Origin: Hydrogenophaga sp.
Lineage (GTDB): Bacteria > Pseudomonadota > Gammaproteobacteria > Burkholderiales > Burkholderiaceae_C
NCBI GenBank assembly: GCA_030696525.1
Contig: JAUYSB010000260.1
Coordinates: forward strand, 1-32,635
DNA: 32,635 bases
Reading direction: 5' to 3'
The notes beneath the pieces were generated by a model. The model did not search any database. It was not told the DNA's origin and saw nothing but the letters and a program-made list of their open reading frames with translations. A program made the position numbers and the translations under genes. Positions 7,128 through 14,639 of the stretch are shown here, one piece after another. Position 1 is the first letter of the stretch. Each line of letters opens with the position of its first letter.

Positions 7128-7670
7128 ATGCTTGTCCAACAAGTCCACCACGTGGCTTACCGCTGCATCGATGCCAAACAGACCGTCGAGTGGTACGAAA
7201 AACACCTCGACATGAAATTCGTCCTGGCCATCGCCGAGGACGAAGTGCCCTCGACCAAGGCACCCGACCCCTACATGCACATCTTCATGGACGCCGGCAA
7301 CGGCAACATCCTGGCCTTCTTTGAACTGCCCAGCCAGCCGCCCATGGACCGCGACCGCAACACCCCCGCCTGGGTGCAGCACCTGGCGCTCAAGGTCGAT
7401 TCGGTGGACACCCTGATCGCGACCAAGGCCCGCCTGGAAGCCGCCGGCATCGAGGTGCTGGGCCCGACCAACCACACCATCTTCAAGAGCATCTACTTCT
7501 TCGACCCCAACGGCCACCGCCTGGAGCTGGCCGCCGACACCGCCACACCCGAAATGATGGCCCAGCTCGACAAGGTCAAGCGCGACATGCTCGAAGAGTG
7601 GAGCCGCACCAAGAAGGCGCCCAAACACGCGGCCTGGATGCACGACGACTCCCTGAGCGTTCCCCACTGA
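7128..7670 (+). CDS. VOC-superfamily (glyoxalase/dioxygenase fold) protein
   Basis: 180 residues. Two beta-alpha-beta-beta-beta modules are visible. Module one is VHHVAYRCIDAKQTVEWYEKHLDMKF to MDAGNGNILAFFELP. Module two is VQHLALKVDSVDTLIATKARLEAAGIEVLGP to SIYFFDPNGHRLELA. Metal-site candidates are H8 or H9 near the start, the glutamate in AFFEL, H85-like in WVQHLAL and the glutamate in HRLELA, the usual VOC His/Glu set. The tail (MLEEWSRTKKAPKHAAWMHDD) is extra. The gene is 9 bp upstream of fahA and surely co-transcribed. It could be a ring-cleavage dioxygenase or an isomerase acting before fumarylacetoacetate hydrolysis. The exact substrate is not readable from sequence. Confidence 0.85.
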   Translation: MLVQQVHHVAYRCIDAKQTVEWYEKHLDMKFVLAIAEDEVPSTKAPDPYMHIFMDAGNGNILAFFELPSQPPMDRDRNTPAWVQHLALKVDSVDTLIATKARLEAAGIEVLGPTNHTIFKSIYFFDPNGHRLELAADTATPEMMAQLDKVKRDMLEEWSRTKKAPKHAAWMHDDSLSVPH

Positions 7671-7679
7671 GGCACACGG

Positions 7680-8993
7680 ATGGCTTTGCTCAACGAAACC
7701 CACGACCCCGCGCTGCGCAGCTGGCTGGCTTCGGCCAACGCGGCGGCGTGTGATTTCCCCCTCCAGAACCTGCCGTTTGCGGTGTTCCGCCGGCAGGGCA
7801 GCGCAGAGGCCTTCCGGGGCGGCGTGGCCATTGGCGACCAGATCGTCGATCTGGCCGCACTCGCCCAGACCACGCTGCTCAACGGCGCGGCCCAACAGGC
7901 CGCACAGGCCGGCGCGGCGCCCAAGCTCAACGCCCTGATGGCCCTGGGCCCGGCGGCCTGGAACGCGCTGCGCCTGGCACTCTCGCGCCTGCTGCGCGAA
8001 GGCGCCAGCCACCAGACCGACACACAAGCCTGCCTGGTGCCCCAGGCCGTGGCCGAGTTCGACGTGCCGGCGCAGATCGGCGACTACACCGACTTCTACA
8101 CCTCGGTGCACCACGCCACCAACATCGGCAAACAGTTCCGCCCCGACAACCCGCTGCTGCCCAACTACAAGTGGGTGCCCATCGGCTACCACGGCCGGGC
8201 GTCCAGCATCGTCGTCTCGGGCCACGCCTTCCCGCGCCCGCGTGGCCAGGTCAAGGCGCCCGATGCCGCCGTGCCGGTGCTGGCCGCCAGCCAGCGTTTG
8301 GACATCGAGCTGGAGATGGGCGTGTTCATCGGCACCGGCAACGCCCTGGGCGACCCGATCACCATGACCGAAGCCGAAAACCACGTGTTCGGCATCTGCC
8401 TGCTCAACGACTGGTCGGCACGCGACCTGCAGGGTTGGGAATACCAGCCGCTGGGGCCCTTCCTGTCCAAGAACTTCGCCTCCACCATTTCGCCGTGGGT
8501 GGTGACGCTCGAAGCGCTGGCGCCCTACCGCGTGCCCTTCACCCGTCCCGCCGACGACCCGCAGCCGCTGCCCTACCTGGACAGCGAAGCCAACCGCGCG
8601 GGCGGCGCCTTCGATATCCAGCTGCAAGTGGGTTTGCAGACCACGCAGATGCGCCAGGCCGGTGAAAAAGACGCCAGCATCAGCCGCACCAGCTACCGCC
8701 ACGCCTACTGGACGCTGGCGCAGATGGTGACGCACCACACCATCAACGGCTGCAACCTGCAGCCCGGCGACATGCTGGGCACGGGCACCCTGTCCGGCCC
8801 CACGCTGGACCAGGCCGGTGCGTTCATCGAGCTGACCCAGGGCGGCAAGAAACCAGTGGCCTTGCCCAACGGCGAAACCCGCACCTACCTGCTCGACGGC
8901 GACGCCGTGGTGTTGCGCGGCTGGTGCGAAAAGCCCGGCGCTGCGCGCGTGGGTTTTGGCGAATGCTGGGGCACGGTGCTGCCGGCGAAGTGA
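7680..8993 (+). CDS. fahA: Fumarylacetoacetase
   Basis: 437 residues, the usual full length. The N-terminal SH3-like domain (FPLQNLPFAVFRR, VAIGDQIVDLAAL) leads into the FAH core. DFYTSVHHATNIGKQFRPDNPLLPNYKWVPIGYHGRASSIVVSG carries the catalytic His and the metal Asp. LDIELEMGVFIG supplies the metal Glu residues, LNDWSARDLQGWEYQPLGPFLSKNF the metal Asp and Lys, and GTGTLSGP the C-terminal signature. It hydrolyses 4-fumarylacetoacetate to fumarate and acetoacetate (EC 3.7.1.2), the last step of tyrosine/homogentisate breakdown. Homogentisate dioxygenase and maleylacetoacetate isomerase are not adjacent; the GST fragment at 32402 is too far to be tied in. It follows the VOC gene by 9 bp. Confidence 0.95.
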   Translation: MALLNETHDPALRSWLASANAAACDFPLQNLPFAVFRRQGSAEAFRGGVAIGDQIVDLAALAQTTLLNGAAQQAAQAGAAPKLNALMALGPAAWNALRLALSRLLREGASHQTDTQACLVPQAVAEFDVPAQIGDYTDFYTSVHHATNIGKQFRPDNPLLPNYKWVPIGYHGRASSIVVSGHAFPRPRGQVKAPDAAVPVLAASQRLDIELEMGVFIGTGNALGDPITMTEAENHVFGICLLNDWSARDLQGWEYQPLGPFLSKNFASTISPWVVTLEALAPYRVPFTRPADDPQPLPYLDSEANRAGGAFDIQLQVGLQTTQMRQAGEKDASISRTSYRHAYWTLAQMVTHHTINGCNLQPGDMLGTGTLSGPTLDQAGAFIELTQGGKKPVALPNGETRTYLLDGDAVVLRGWCEKPGAARVGFGECWGTVLPAK

Positions 8994-9022
8994 AGCCAGG
9001 TCTGTCCGCATAATGGCGCGAA

Positions 9023-9039
9023 GGGCCCGGTTCGGGCCC
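9023..9039. terminator. GC-rich hairpin between fahA and DUF2868 gene
   Basis: GGGCCCG-GTT-CGGGCCC, a perfect 7-bp stem with a 3-base loop, lies 30 bp after the fahA stop and ends 4 bp before the next ATG (9044). No T-run follows. It may end or attenuate the fahA transcript, or mask the ribosome site of the DUF2868 gene. Both roles are inference. Confidence 0.4.
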
Positions 9040-9043
9040 AGGG

Positions 9044-10450
9044 ATGCGTCAGATGAACGAACAACAGGCCAGGGCGGTGTTGCTGGTCAAGGCGATTGAA
9101 ACCGAATCGACGGGCGACGCCTTCCTGAGTGCCGCGCAGCGCGACGCCGCCAGCGCCGCCGCGCTGGCGGCCGCGCCCAGGCCGGCCTCCGCTGCTCGCC
9201 GCCTCGAATGGACCGAGGCCTTCATCGTCCGCCGCGCCGAGCGCCTGCTGGCCGACGCACTTGCACGCCAGCCGCGCCTGAACGCCCTGCAAGGCGACGC
9301 CTGGCTGATGACGCTGCTGCGCTGGGGCTTGCCGCTGCTGGGCCTGCTGGCCGGGCTGGCCGCCGAGTTCTGGGTCTCGCCCCAGGCCATCGACCTGCTG
9401 TCGCCCGCGCTGAGCCTGTTCGTGGTCTGGAACCTGCTCGTGTTCGTGGGGCTCGCGCTGCTGGGCTTGCGACGCCTGCTGGCGCCGACGGAGCGCGTGT
9501 CGTGGCTGGGCGCCGGGCTGGCGCGCCTGGCCTGGCCCCGGGCCTGGACGCGCCCGCTGTGGGCCATCGCCCGGCACTTTCAACGCGACTGGATGCGCCT
9601 GGCGGGGCCAGCCACCGGCGCCCGCATGGCGGCCACGCTCCACCTCTCGGCGGCCCTGTGTGCCGTGGGCATGGTGGCAGCGCTGCTGGCCAAGGGCTTT
9701 TTCACCGAGTTCCGCGTCGGCTGGCACAGCCAGTGGCTGAACGCGCAGCAGATGCACGCGCTGTTTGCCACAGTGGGCCAGTGGCTGGGGGCCGCCCCCA
9801 TCACGCTGGACGACATGCTGCGGCTGGAGCGCGGCACCGGTGCGGTCAAGGCCGACGGCAGCACCTGGGCGCTCTGGTGGAGCCGCCTGCTGTTGCTGGG
9901 CGTGGCAGCCCCCCGGCTGGTGCTGGCGAGCCTGGCGCTGTGGCGCGCGCGCCGGGCGCTCGGCAGCCTGCACCTCGACCTCTCCGACCCCTGCTTCGTG
10001 CGCCTGCTGGCCGACCACGGCGGCCCCGCCACCACCGCCGTGGTGCTGCCCTACAGCCGCCGCCTCACGCCGGCCGGCGAACACGGCCTGGCCACCGCGG
10101 TGCGCGAACGCTTCGGCCCCTCGGCCACCCCCCTGCTGCAGCCACCCGTGGCCTATGGCGACGCGGCCCTGGCCCTGCCCGCGTTGCCGCGCGACCAGCA
10201 GCGCCAGGTCGTCGTGTTGTTCGGACTGGCGGCCACGCCCGAGGCCGAAACCCACGGCGCCTTTGTGCGCCAGGTGGCGGCCGCCGCCGGCACGCTGGAG
10301 GTGTGGCTGGACAGCAGCGCCTTCAGCGCCCACCTGCCCCCGGGCGCACGCGCCGCGCGCCTGGCCGAACGCGAAGCGCTGTGGCGCGACTTCCTGGGCA
10401 CGACGACTGTGCGGGTCTGGCAGCTGGAGCAGCAAGATGGACAGCCCTGA
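9044..10450 (+). CDS. DUF2868 membrane protein, partner of the GTPase downstream
   Basis: 468 residues; ATG 9044 or 9053 (MNEQQARAVLLVKAIE) can start it. The N-terminal 85 residues are soluble and basic. Hydrophobic segments occur near residues 87-108 (LMTLLRWGLPLLGLLAGLAAEF), 122-144 (ALSLFVVWNLLVFVGLALLGL), 196-218 (LHLSAALCAVGMVAALLAKGFF) and 281-300. The C-terminal 150 residues look like a soluble alpha/beta domain (TTAVVLPYSRRLTP, RQVVVLFGLAATPEAETHGAFVRQVAAAAG). The FTEFRVGWHSQWL segment after the third helix fits DUF2868. Its stop lies inside the following GTPase gene (14-bp overlap), so the two are translated together. Function unknown. Confidence 0.85.
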   Translation: MRQMNEQQARAVLLVKAIETESTGDAFLSAAQRDAASAAALAAAPRPASAARRLEWTEAFIVRRAERLLADALARQPRLNALQGDAWLMTLLRWGLPLLGLLAGLAAEFWVSPQAIDLLSPALSLFVVWNLLVFVGLALLGLRRLLAPTERVSWLGAGLARLAWPRAWTRPLWAIARHFQRDWMRLAGPATGARMAATLHLSAALCAVGMVAALLAKGFFTEFRVGWHSQWLNAQQMHALFATVGQWLGAAPITLDDMLRLERGTGAVKADGSTWALWWSRLLLLGVAAPRLVLASLALWRARRALGSLHLDLSDPCFVRLLADHGGPATTAVVLPYSRRLTPAGEHGLATAVRERFGPSATPLLQPPVAYGDAALALPALPRDQQRQVVVLFGLAATPEAETHGAFVRQVAAAAGTLEVWLDSSAFSAHLPPGARAARLAEREALWRDFLGTTTVRVWQLEQQDGQP

Positions 10451-11861
10451 CCCCAACACCCTGCAGCTGTGCCTGGTGTCGCACACCAACGTCGGCAAGA
10501 CCACGCTCACGCGCACCCTGCTGGGCGCCGATGTGGGCGAGGTGCGCGATGCCGCCCACGTGACGCAATTCGCCGAGGCCCACACCCTGCTGCAGACCGA
10601 AACTGGTGACCGCCTGGTGTGGTGGGACACGCCCGGCCTGGGCGACTCGGCGCGCCTGTACCGCCGCCTGAGCCAGGCCGGCCACCCGCTGGGCTGGTTC
10701 CTGTCGCAGGTGTGGGACCGTTGGACCGACCCGGCGTTTTTCCTGAGCCAGCGCGCCATGGCCAGCGCGCGCGACCATGCCGACGTGGTGCTCTACCTCG
10801 TCAACGCCAGCGAGTCGCCGCAGGACGCCGGCTACCTCGAACCCGAGCTCAAGATCCTGGCCTGGATGAACAAGCCCGTGCTGGTGTTGCTCAACCAGCT
10901 GGGCGCGGCCGGCAACGCCGAACCGCAGGCTGCCGAACTGGCGCGCTGGCAGCGGCACCTGGGCGCGTTTCCCGTGGTGCGCGATGTGCTGGCGCTGGAC
11001 GCCTTCAGCCGCTGCTGGGTGCAGGAGGACGCGCTGTTCCAGGCACTCGCGCCCCACCTGCCCGACCGCTTCTTGCCCACCCACCAGCGGCTGGTGGCGC
11101 AGTGGTGGCAGTTGCAATTGCGGCGTTTCAGGGCATCGATGGCGGCCATGGCGCCGGCACTTTTGTCGGCGGCCGAGGTGCAGCGCGGCCCCGCCGCCGA
11201 GCTGCCCGAGGCGCTGGTGCGGCGCGCGGCCCAGTGCCAGCAAGCACTCACGCGCGCACTGCTCGACCAGCACGGCCTGCACGGCGAGGCCGGCCACCCG
11301 CACTGGCAAGCGCTGGAACAATCGCTGCTGCAGGTGCGCACGCCGGTCAACACCACACAGGCCGGCTTGATCGGCGCCATTTCCTCGGGCGCGGCCACCG
11401 GCCTGGGGGCCGACCTGATGTCGGGCGGTCTGTCCATGGGCGTGGGCGCGCTGCTGGGCGCCGTGGCCGGCGCGGTGACCTTCGCCGGCGCCGCGCTGGC
11501 GGCCAACCGCATGCGCGGCGTCGAGGTGCCCGAAGCCCAGCTTTCGGGCGAGGCCTGGCGGGAGCTGGTGGAGGTGGCCTTGTGCACCTACCTGGCGGTG
11601 GCGCACTTCGGGCGCGGGCGCGGCGACTTTGTGGACGACGGCGCGCCCGCCCTCTGGCAAAACGTGGTGCGCAGCGTGGTGGCCAACCGCCAGGACGAAC
11701 TGGCGGCGCTGCGTGAAGCGCCTCAGGCGCCGGGCGCGCCCCAGCGCCTGGCCGGTTTGCTGGAGGGCATGGCCTTGCGCGCCCTCAGGCAGCTGTACCC
11801 GGCGATGGACCTGGGCACAGCGCAGCGGGAACTGGCGCGTCTGCCGCCGCCCACATCGTGA
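10437..11861 (+). CDS. GTPase of the DUF3482 family
   Basis: 474 residues from ATG 10437, inside the end of the DUF2868 gene; the much longer open frame upstream is only a shadow. The N-terminal G domain has SHTNVGKTTL as G1 (serine instead of the usual first glycine), VVWWDTPGLGDS-like LVWWDTPG as G3, and VLLNQLG in place of NKxD as G4, so guanine specificity may be altered. The middle is an alpha-helical DUF3482 region. Near residues 309-360 lies a glycine/alanine-rich hydrophobic stretch (GLIGAISSGAATGLGADLMSGG, VGALLGAVAGAVTFAGAALAANRM) that could insert in or pack against membrane, recalling dynamin-like or Era-like membrane GTPases. Pairing with a multispanning protein suggests a membrane complex (inference). 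Confidence 0.88.
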   Translation: MDSPDPNTLQLCLVSHTNVGKTTLTRTLLGADVGEVRDAAHVTQFAEAHTLLQTETGDRLVWWDTPGLGDSARLYRRLSQAGHPLGWFLSQVWDRWTDPAFFLSQRAMASARDHADVVLYLVNASESPQDAGYLEPELKILAWMNKPVLVLLNQLGAAGNAEPQAAELARWQRHLGAFPVVRDVLALDAFSRCWVQEDALFQALAPHLPDRFLPTHQRLVAQWWQLQLRRFRASMAAMAPALLSAAEVQRGPAAELPEALVRRAAQCQQALTRALLDQHGLHGEAGHPHWQALEQSLLQVRTPVNTTQAGLIGAISSGAATGLGADLMSGGLSMGVGALLGAVAGAVTFAGAALAANRMRGVEVPEAQLSGEAWRELVEVALCTYLAVAHFGRGRGDFVDDGAPALWQNVVRSVVANRQDELAALREAPQAPGAPQRLAGLLEGMALRALRQLYPAMDLGTAQRELARLPPPTS

Positions 11862-12060
11862 TGGCCTGAAACGGGCAGCGCGTCTCGCACAGGCTGCAGC
11901 CGGTGCAGCCAGCCGCGTCGTGCAGCACCGACAGCTTGGTGTGATCCGGCTGCGGCCACAGGCTCAGCACATGGGGTGGGCACACGGCCACACACCAGCC
12001 ACAGCCGGTGCAGCGCGCGGGGTCAATGCGTGGCAGCGGCGGCGGGCGGCGCGCTTTCAC
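11785..12060 (-). CDS. Two-[4Fe-4S] ferredoxin
   Basis: 91 residues from GTG 12060, which overlaps the hydrolase stop (GTGA), so it is coupled to the gene upstream. Two full cluster motifs CxxCxxCxxxCP are visible: CTGCGWCVAVCP and CTGCSLCETRCP, separated by about 30 residues (HVLSLWPQPDHTKLSVLHDAAG). The C-terminal 20 residues are proline/alanine-rich. Its last 77 bp are antisense to the 3' end of the DUF3482 GTPase. It is a small soluble electron carrier. The position after glpD and an alpha/beta hydrolase is unexplained; it could serve a flavoprotein or a dehydrogenase elsewhere. Confidence 0.85.
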   Translation of the reverse strand: MKARRPPPLPRIDPARCTGCGWCVAVCPPHVLSLWPQPDHTKLSVLHDAAGCTGCSLCETRCPFQAITMWAAADAPVPAALCPGPSPGTAA

Positions 12061-12914
12061 AGCGGTGTATCCAACGAGTCCAGCAGCCAGTTCAGCAGCC
12101 AGGTGTTGACCACATCCGCGGCCTCGAACTGCACCCAGTGGCCGGCGTCGGGCACCCAGTGCAGACCACGGAAGTGGGGGGCCAGCGCCAGCGCTTCGGC
12201 CACCTCGGCGTGGTGGCCCTCAAACAGCACATCGTGTTCGCCCCACAGCCCCCACAGCGGGCATTGCAGGCGCGGCAGAGCGTGGCGCAGCACATCGGTC
12301 TGCGAGAGCTTGCGGCGCTTCATGCGCCGGTGCTCGCGCCGCAGGTTGTGGGCCTGCAGCTGCAGCACCATGTCGGTCACCGACGCCGGGTGCCGCAGCA
12401 TCAGCGTCAGCAGGTTGTGGCGCAGCACGGCCTCGCGCGGCGCGCCCTCGGGCAGGTGCGACCACACGCGCAGGTCCAGCGGCTGTGCGCGTTGCATGCC
12501 CAGGCCAGGCGCCCCCAGCAACAACAGCCGGCGCACACGCGCAGGGTGTTGCGCGGCCAGCAGGCTGGCCACCATGCCACCGAACGAAAAGCCCACCATG
12601 TCCACCGCCGTGGTGCCCAGCAAGGTGTTCAGCCCCTGCTCCAGCCAGGCCGGCATCACGTCGGCGTCGTGGCCGTCGGGCGGTGGGCTGGAGTCGCCAA
12701 AACCGGGCAGGTCGGGCACCCACACGCTGTGCCCCGCCTGGGCCAGCGCGGCGATGTTGCGCACCCAGTGTGTCCAGCTGCCCGAGCCGCCGTGCAGCAA
12801 CACCAGCGGCGCACCTTCGCCCCAGCGGTGCCAGACCAGCTCGCCGTCGCCACACGGGGTGCTCAGGCGTTCAGCCCCCGCCTGCAGGGCTTGCAGATCG
12901 GCCCAGGTGTTCAT
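12057..12914 (-). CDS. Alpha/beta-fold hydrolase
   Basis: 285 residues. LVLLHGGSGSWTHW (oxyanion-hole HGG at 41-43), VWVPDLPGFGDS, the nucleophile elbow VGFSFGGM with S110, LWGEHDVLF supplying the acid, and PDAGHWVQFEA supplying the histidine make a complete Ser-Asp-His set. The substrate is not evident; members include esterases, C-C hydrolases and lipases. The start overlaps the glpD stop as ATGA and its own stop overlaps the ferredoxin start, so it is the middle of a tightly coupled three-gene unit. A role in freeing glycerol or acyl groups from esters would fit the glp context, but this is inference only. Confidence 0.9.
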   Translation of the reverse strand: MNTWADLQALQAGAERLSTPCGDGELVWHRWGEGAPLVLLHGGSGSWTHWVRNIAALAQAGHSVWVPDLPGFGDSSPPPDGHDADVMPAWLEQGLNTLLGTTAVDMVGFSFGGMVASLLAAQHPARVRRLLLLGAPGLGMQRAQPLDLRVWSHLPEGAPREAVLRHNLLTLMLRHPASVTDMVLQLQAHNLRREHRRMKRRKLSQTDVLRHALPRLQCPLWGLWGEHDVLFEGHHAEVAEALALAPHFRGLHWVPDAGHWVQFEAADVVNTWLLNWLLDSLDTPL

Positions 12915-14506
12915 GCGGGCAGCGTCAGGTGCTGCCGCGCCAGTGCCACACAGTCCGCCACCTGCGGGTCGCGCCCGGTTTCCTGTCGCACGATGGCGCC
13001 CACCTCCTCAGCCAACGACGCCGCCAAGGCCGCGTCCAGAAACAGCAGGCGCGAACGGCGCGCCAGCACATCTTCCACCGTGCGCGCGTACTCGAAGCGC
13101 ACCGCAAATCGCACCATGGCTTCGGTCAGGCCGCCGCCGAGTTCGCGCTCGGCGCCGGGCAGGGCCCACATGTGCTCGCGTTCGCCGCCGTAGCTGTGGG
13201 CGCCGGGCGGGGCGCTCACCGGCGGCTGGTCGGCCGGGGTGCCGGCCGCGCCCAGCAGGGGCAGGTGGTCGGAGCGGCCGTCGGCCAGCCCCGGCAGCAG
13301 GCCGGCGTCGCGGCACTTCTTGAGCACGTCCTCGGCCATGGCGCGGTAGGTGGTCCAGTTGCCGCCGGTGACGGTGACCAGGCCGCGGGCGCTGATGAGC
13401 ACCGTGTGTTCGCGGCTGATGCCCTGGGTGTTTTCGCCGCTGCTGCTGTCGGGCTTGACCAGCGGGCGCAGGCCGACCCAGTGGCTTTTCACATCGGCCG
13501 CGGTGGGCGCGCGTTGGAGGTAGCGCGCCGATTCGCCCAGGATGAAGTCAATCTCGTGGGCAAACGCGGTGGGCTCCAGCGGCAGGTCGGTGCGCGGCGT
13601 GTCGGTGGTGCCCAGGACGAGCTTGCCCAGCCAGGGCACAGCAAACAGCACCCGGCCGTCGGCCGTCTTGGGCACCAGCAGGGCGTGGTCGCTGGGCAGG
13701 AAGTCGCGGTCCACCACCACGTGCACGCCCTGGCTGGGCGCCAGCATGGCGCGCACCTCGGCATGGCGGGCAGCGCCGTCCTGCCGGCGCAGGCCGTCCA
13801 CCCACACACCGGTGGCGTTGATCACACAGCGCGCGCGCAACTCGAAGGCACGGCCCGTTTCGCGGTCCTCGCAGCGCAGGCCACCGAGCTTGCCCTGATC
13901 GTGCAGCAGGCCGGTGACGGGGCAGTGGTTGATCAGCAGTGCCCCATGGGCCGCCGCCGTGCGCGCCAGGGTCACGGCCAGGCGGGCGTCGTCGAACTGG
14001 CCGTCCCAGTAGCGCACGCCGCCCTTGAGGCCTTCGGTGCGCAGCGTGGGCAGGGCACGCAGCGCGGCCTCGCGGCCCAGAAAGTCGGTGGCCCCCAGGC
14101 CGGCGCTGCCCGCCAGCGCGTCGTACACCTTGAGGCCGATGCCGTAAAAGGGCGTTTCCCAGGTCTTGTACGAAGGCATCACAAAAGGCAGCGGCTGCGC
14201 CAGATGCGGCGCGTTGCGCAGCACGGTCGTGCGTTCGTGCAAGGCCTCTTTGACCAGACCCACATTGCCCTGCGCCAGGTAGCGCACACCGCCGTGCAGC
14301 AGCTTGGTGCTGCGCGAGGAGGTGCCCTTGGCGAAATCCTGGCCTTCGAGCAGCACCACGCTCAGGCCGCGCGAGGCGGCGTCCAGTGCCACACCCAGGC
14401 CGGTGGCGCCACCGCCCACCACCGCCACGTCAAAACGGCCGCCCTCGCTCAGGCGCTGCAGCAGCGCGGCGCGGTCGGTGGGCACAGGCGGTAGGGCGGT
14501 AGGCAT
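12911..14506 (-). CDS. glpD: Aerobic glycerol-3-phosphate dehydrogenase
   Basis: 531 residues from ATG 14506 (MPTALPPVP); the 45-residue extension upstream runs into the control region and is rejected. FDVAVVGGGATGLGVALDAASRGLSVVLLE (FAD-binding GGGATG at 31-36), GTSSRSTKLLHGGVRYL, INATGVWVD, LVLGTTDTPRTDLPLEPT and GGNWTTYRAMAEDVL are classic GlpD signatures. It oxidises sn-glycerol-3-phosphate to DHAP, passing electrons to quinone at the inner membrane (EC 1.1.5.3). It is divergent from glpK by 133 bp. A TATATT -10-like box for glpD lies at 14537-14542 on the minus strand; I see no clear GlpR site. It heads the glpD-hydrolase-ferredoxin unit. Confidence 0.95.
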   Translation of the reverse strand: MPTALPPVPTDRAALLQRLSEGGRFDVAVVGGGATGLGVALDAASRGLSVVLLEGQDFAKGTSSRSTKLLHGGVRYLAQGNVGLVKEALHERTTVLRNAPHLAQPLPFVMPSYKTWETPFYGIGLKVYDALAGSAGLGATDFLGREAALRALPTLRTEGLKGGVRYWDGQFDDARLAVTLARTAAAHGALLINHCPVTGLLHDQGKLGGLRCEDRETGRAFELRARCVINATGVWVDGLRRQDGAARHAEVRAMLAPSQGVHVVVDRDFLPSDHALLVPKTADGRVLFAVPWLGKLVLGTTDTPRTDLPLEPTAFAHEIDFILGESARYLQRAPTAADVKSHWVGLRPLVKPDSSSGENTQGISREHTVLISARGLVTVTGGNWTTYRAMAEDVLKKCRDAGLLPGLADGRSDHLPLLGAAGTPADQPPVSAPPGAHSYGGEREHMWALPGAERELGGGLTEAMVRFAVRFEYARTVEDVLARRSRLLFLDAALAASLAEEVGAIVRQETGRDPQVADCVALARQHLTLPA

Positions 14507-14639
14507 GGGCGAAGCGGCTTGAGGCGTCAAACATCCAATATAGGGCCAGCGTCGGCTAGGCGTCTGTCCCGATATCGCGGGTGAACCCCAAGGATAGACT
14601 GAACGACTGCGATGACAAACCCATGAAGCCCGCACCGCC

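Noticed and set aside
6903-9011. 702-codon open frame on the minus strand opposite the VOC and fahA genes
   Set aside because: Its product is His/Gly/Val/Arg-rich without any domain, the usual mirror of GC-rich coding DNA; the plus strand carries two clear enzymes.
8885-10759. 624-codon minus-strand frame over the DUF2868 gene
   Set aside because: Glutamine/glycine/histidine-rich shadow product; the overlapping plus-strand genes are tightly coupled and recognisable.
12485-14494. 669-codon plus-strand frame over the hydrolase and glpD
   Set aside because: Low-complexity composition and complete overlap with well-recognised minus-strand genes.
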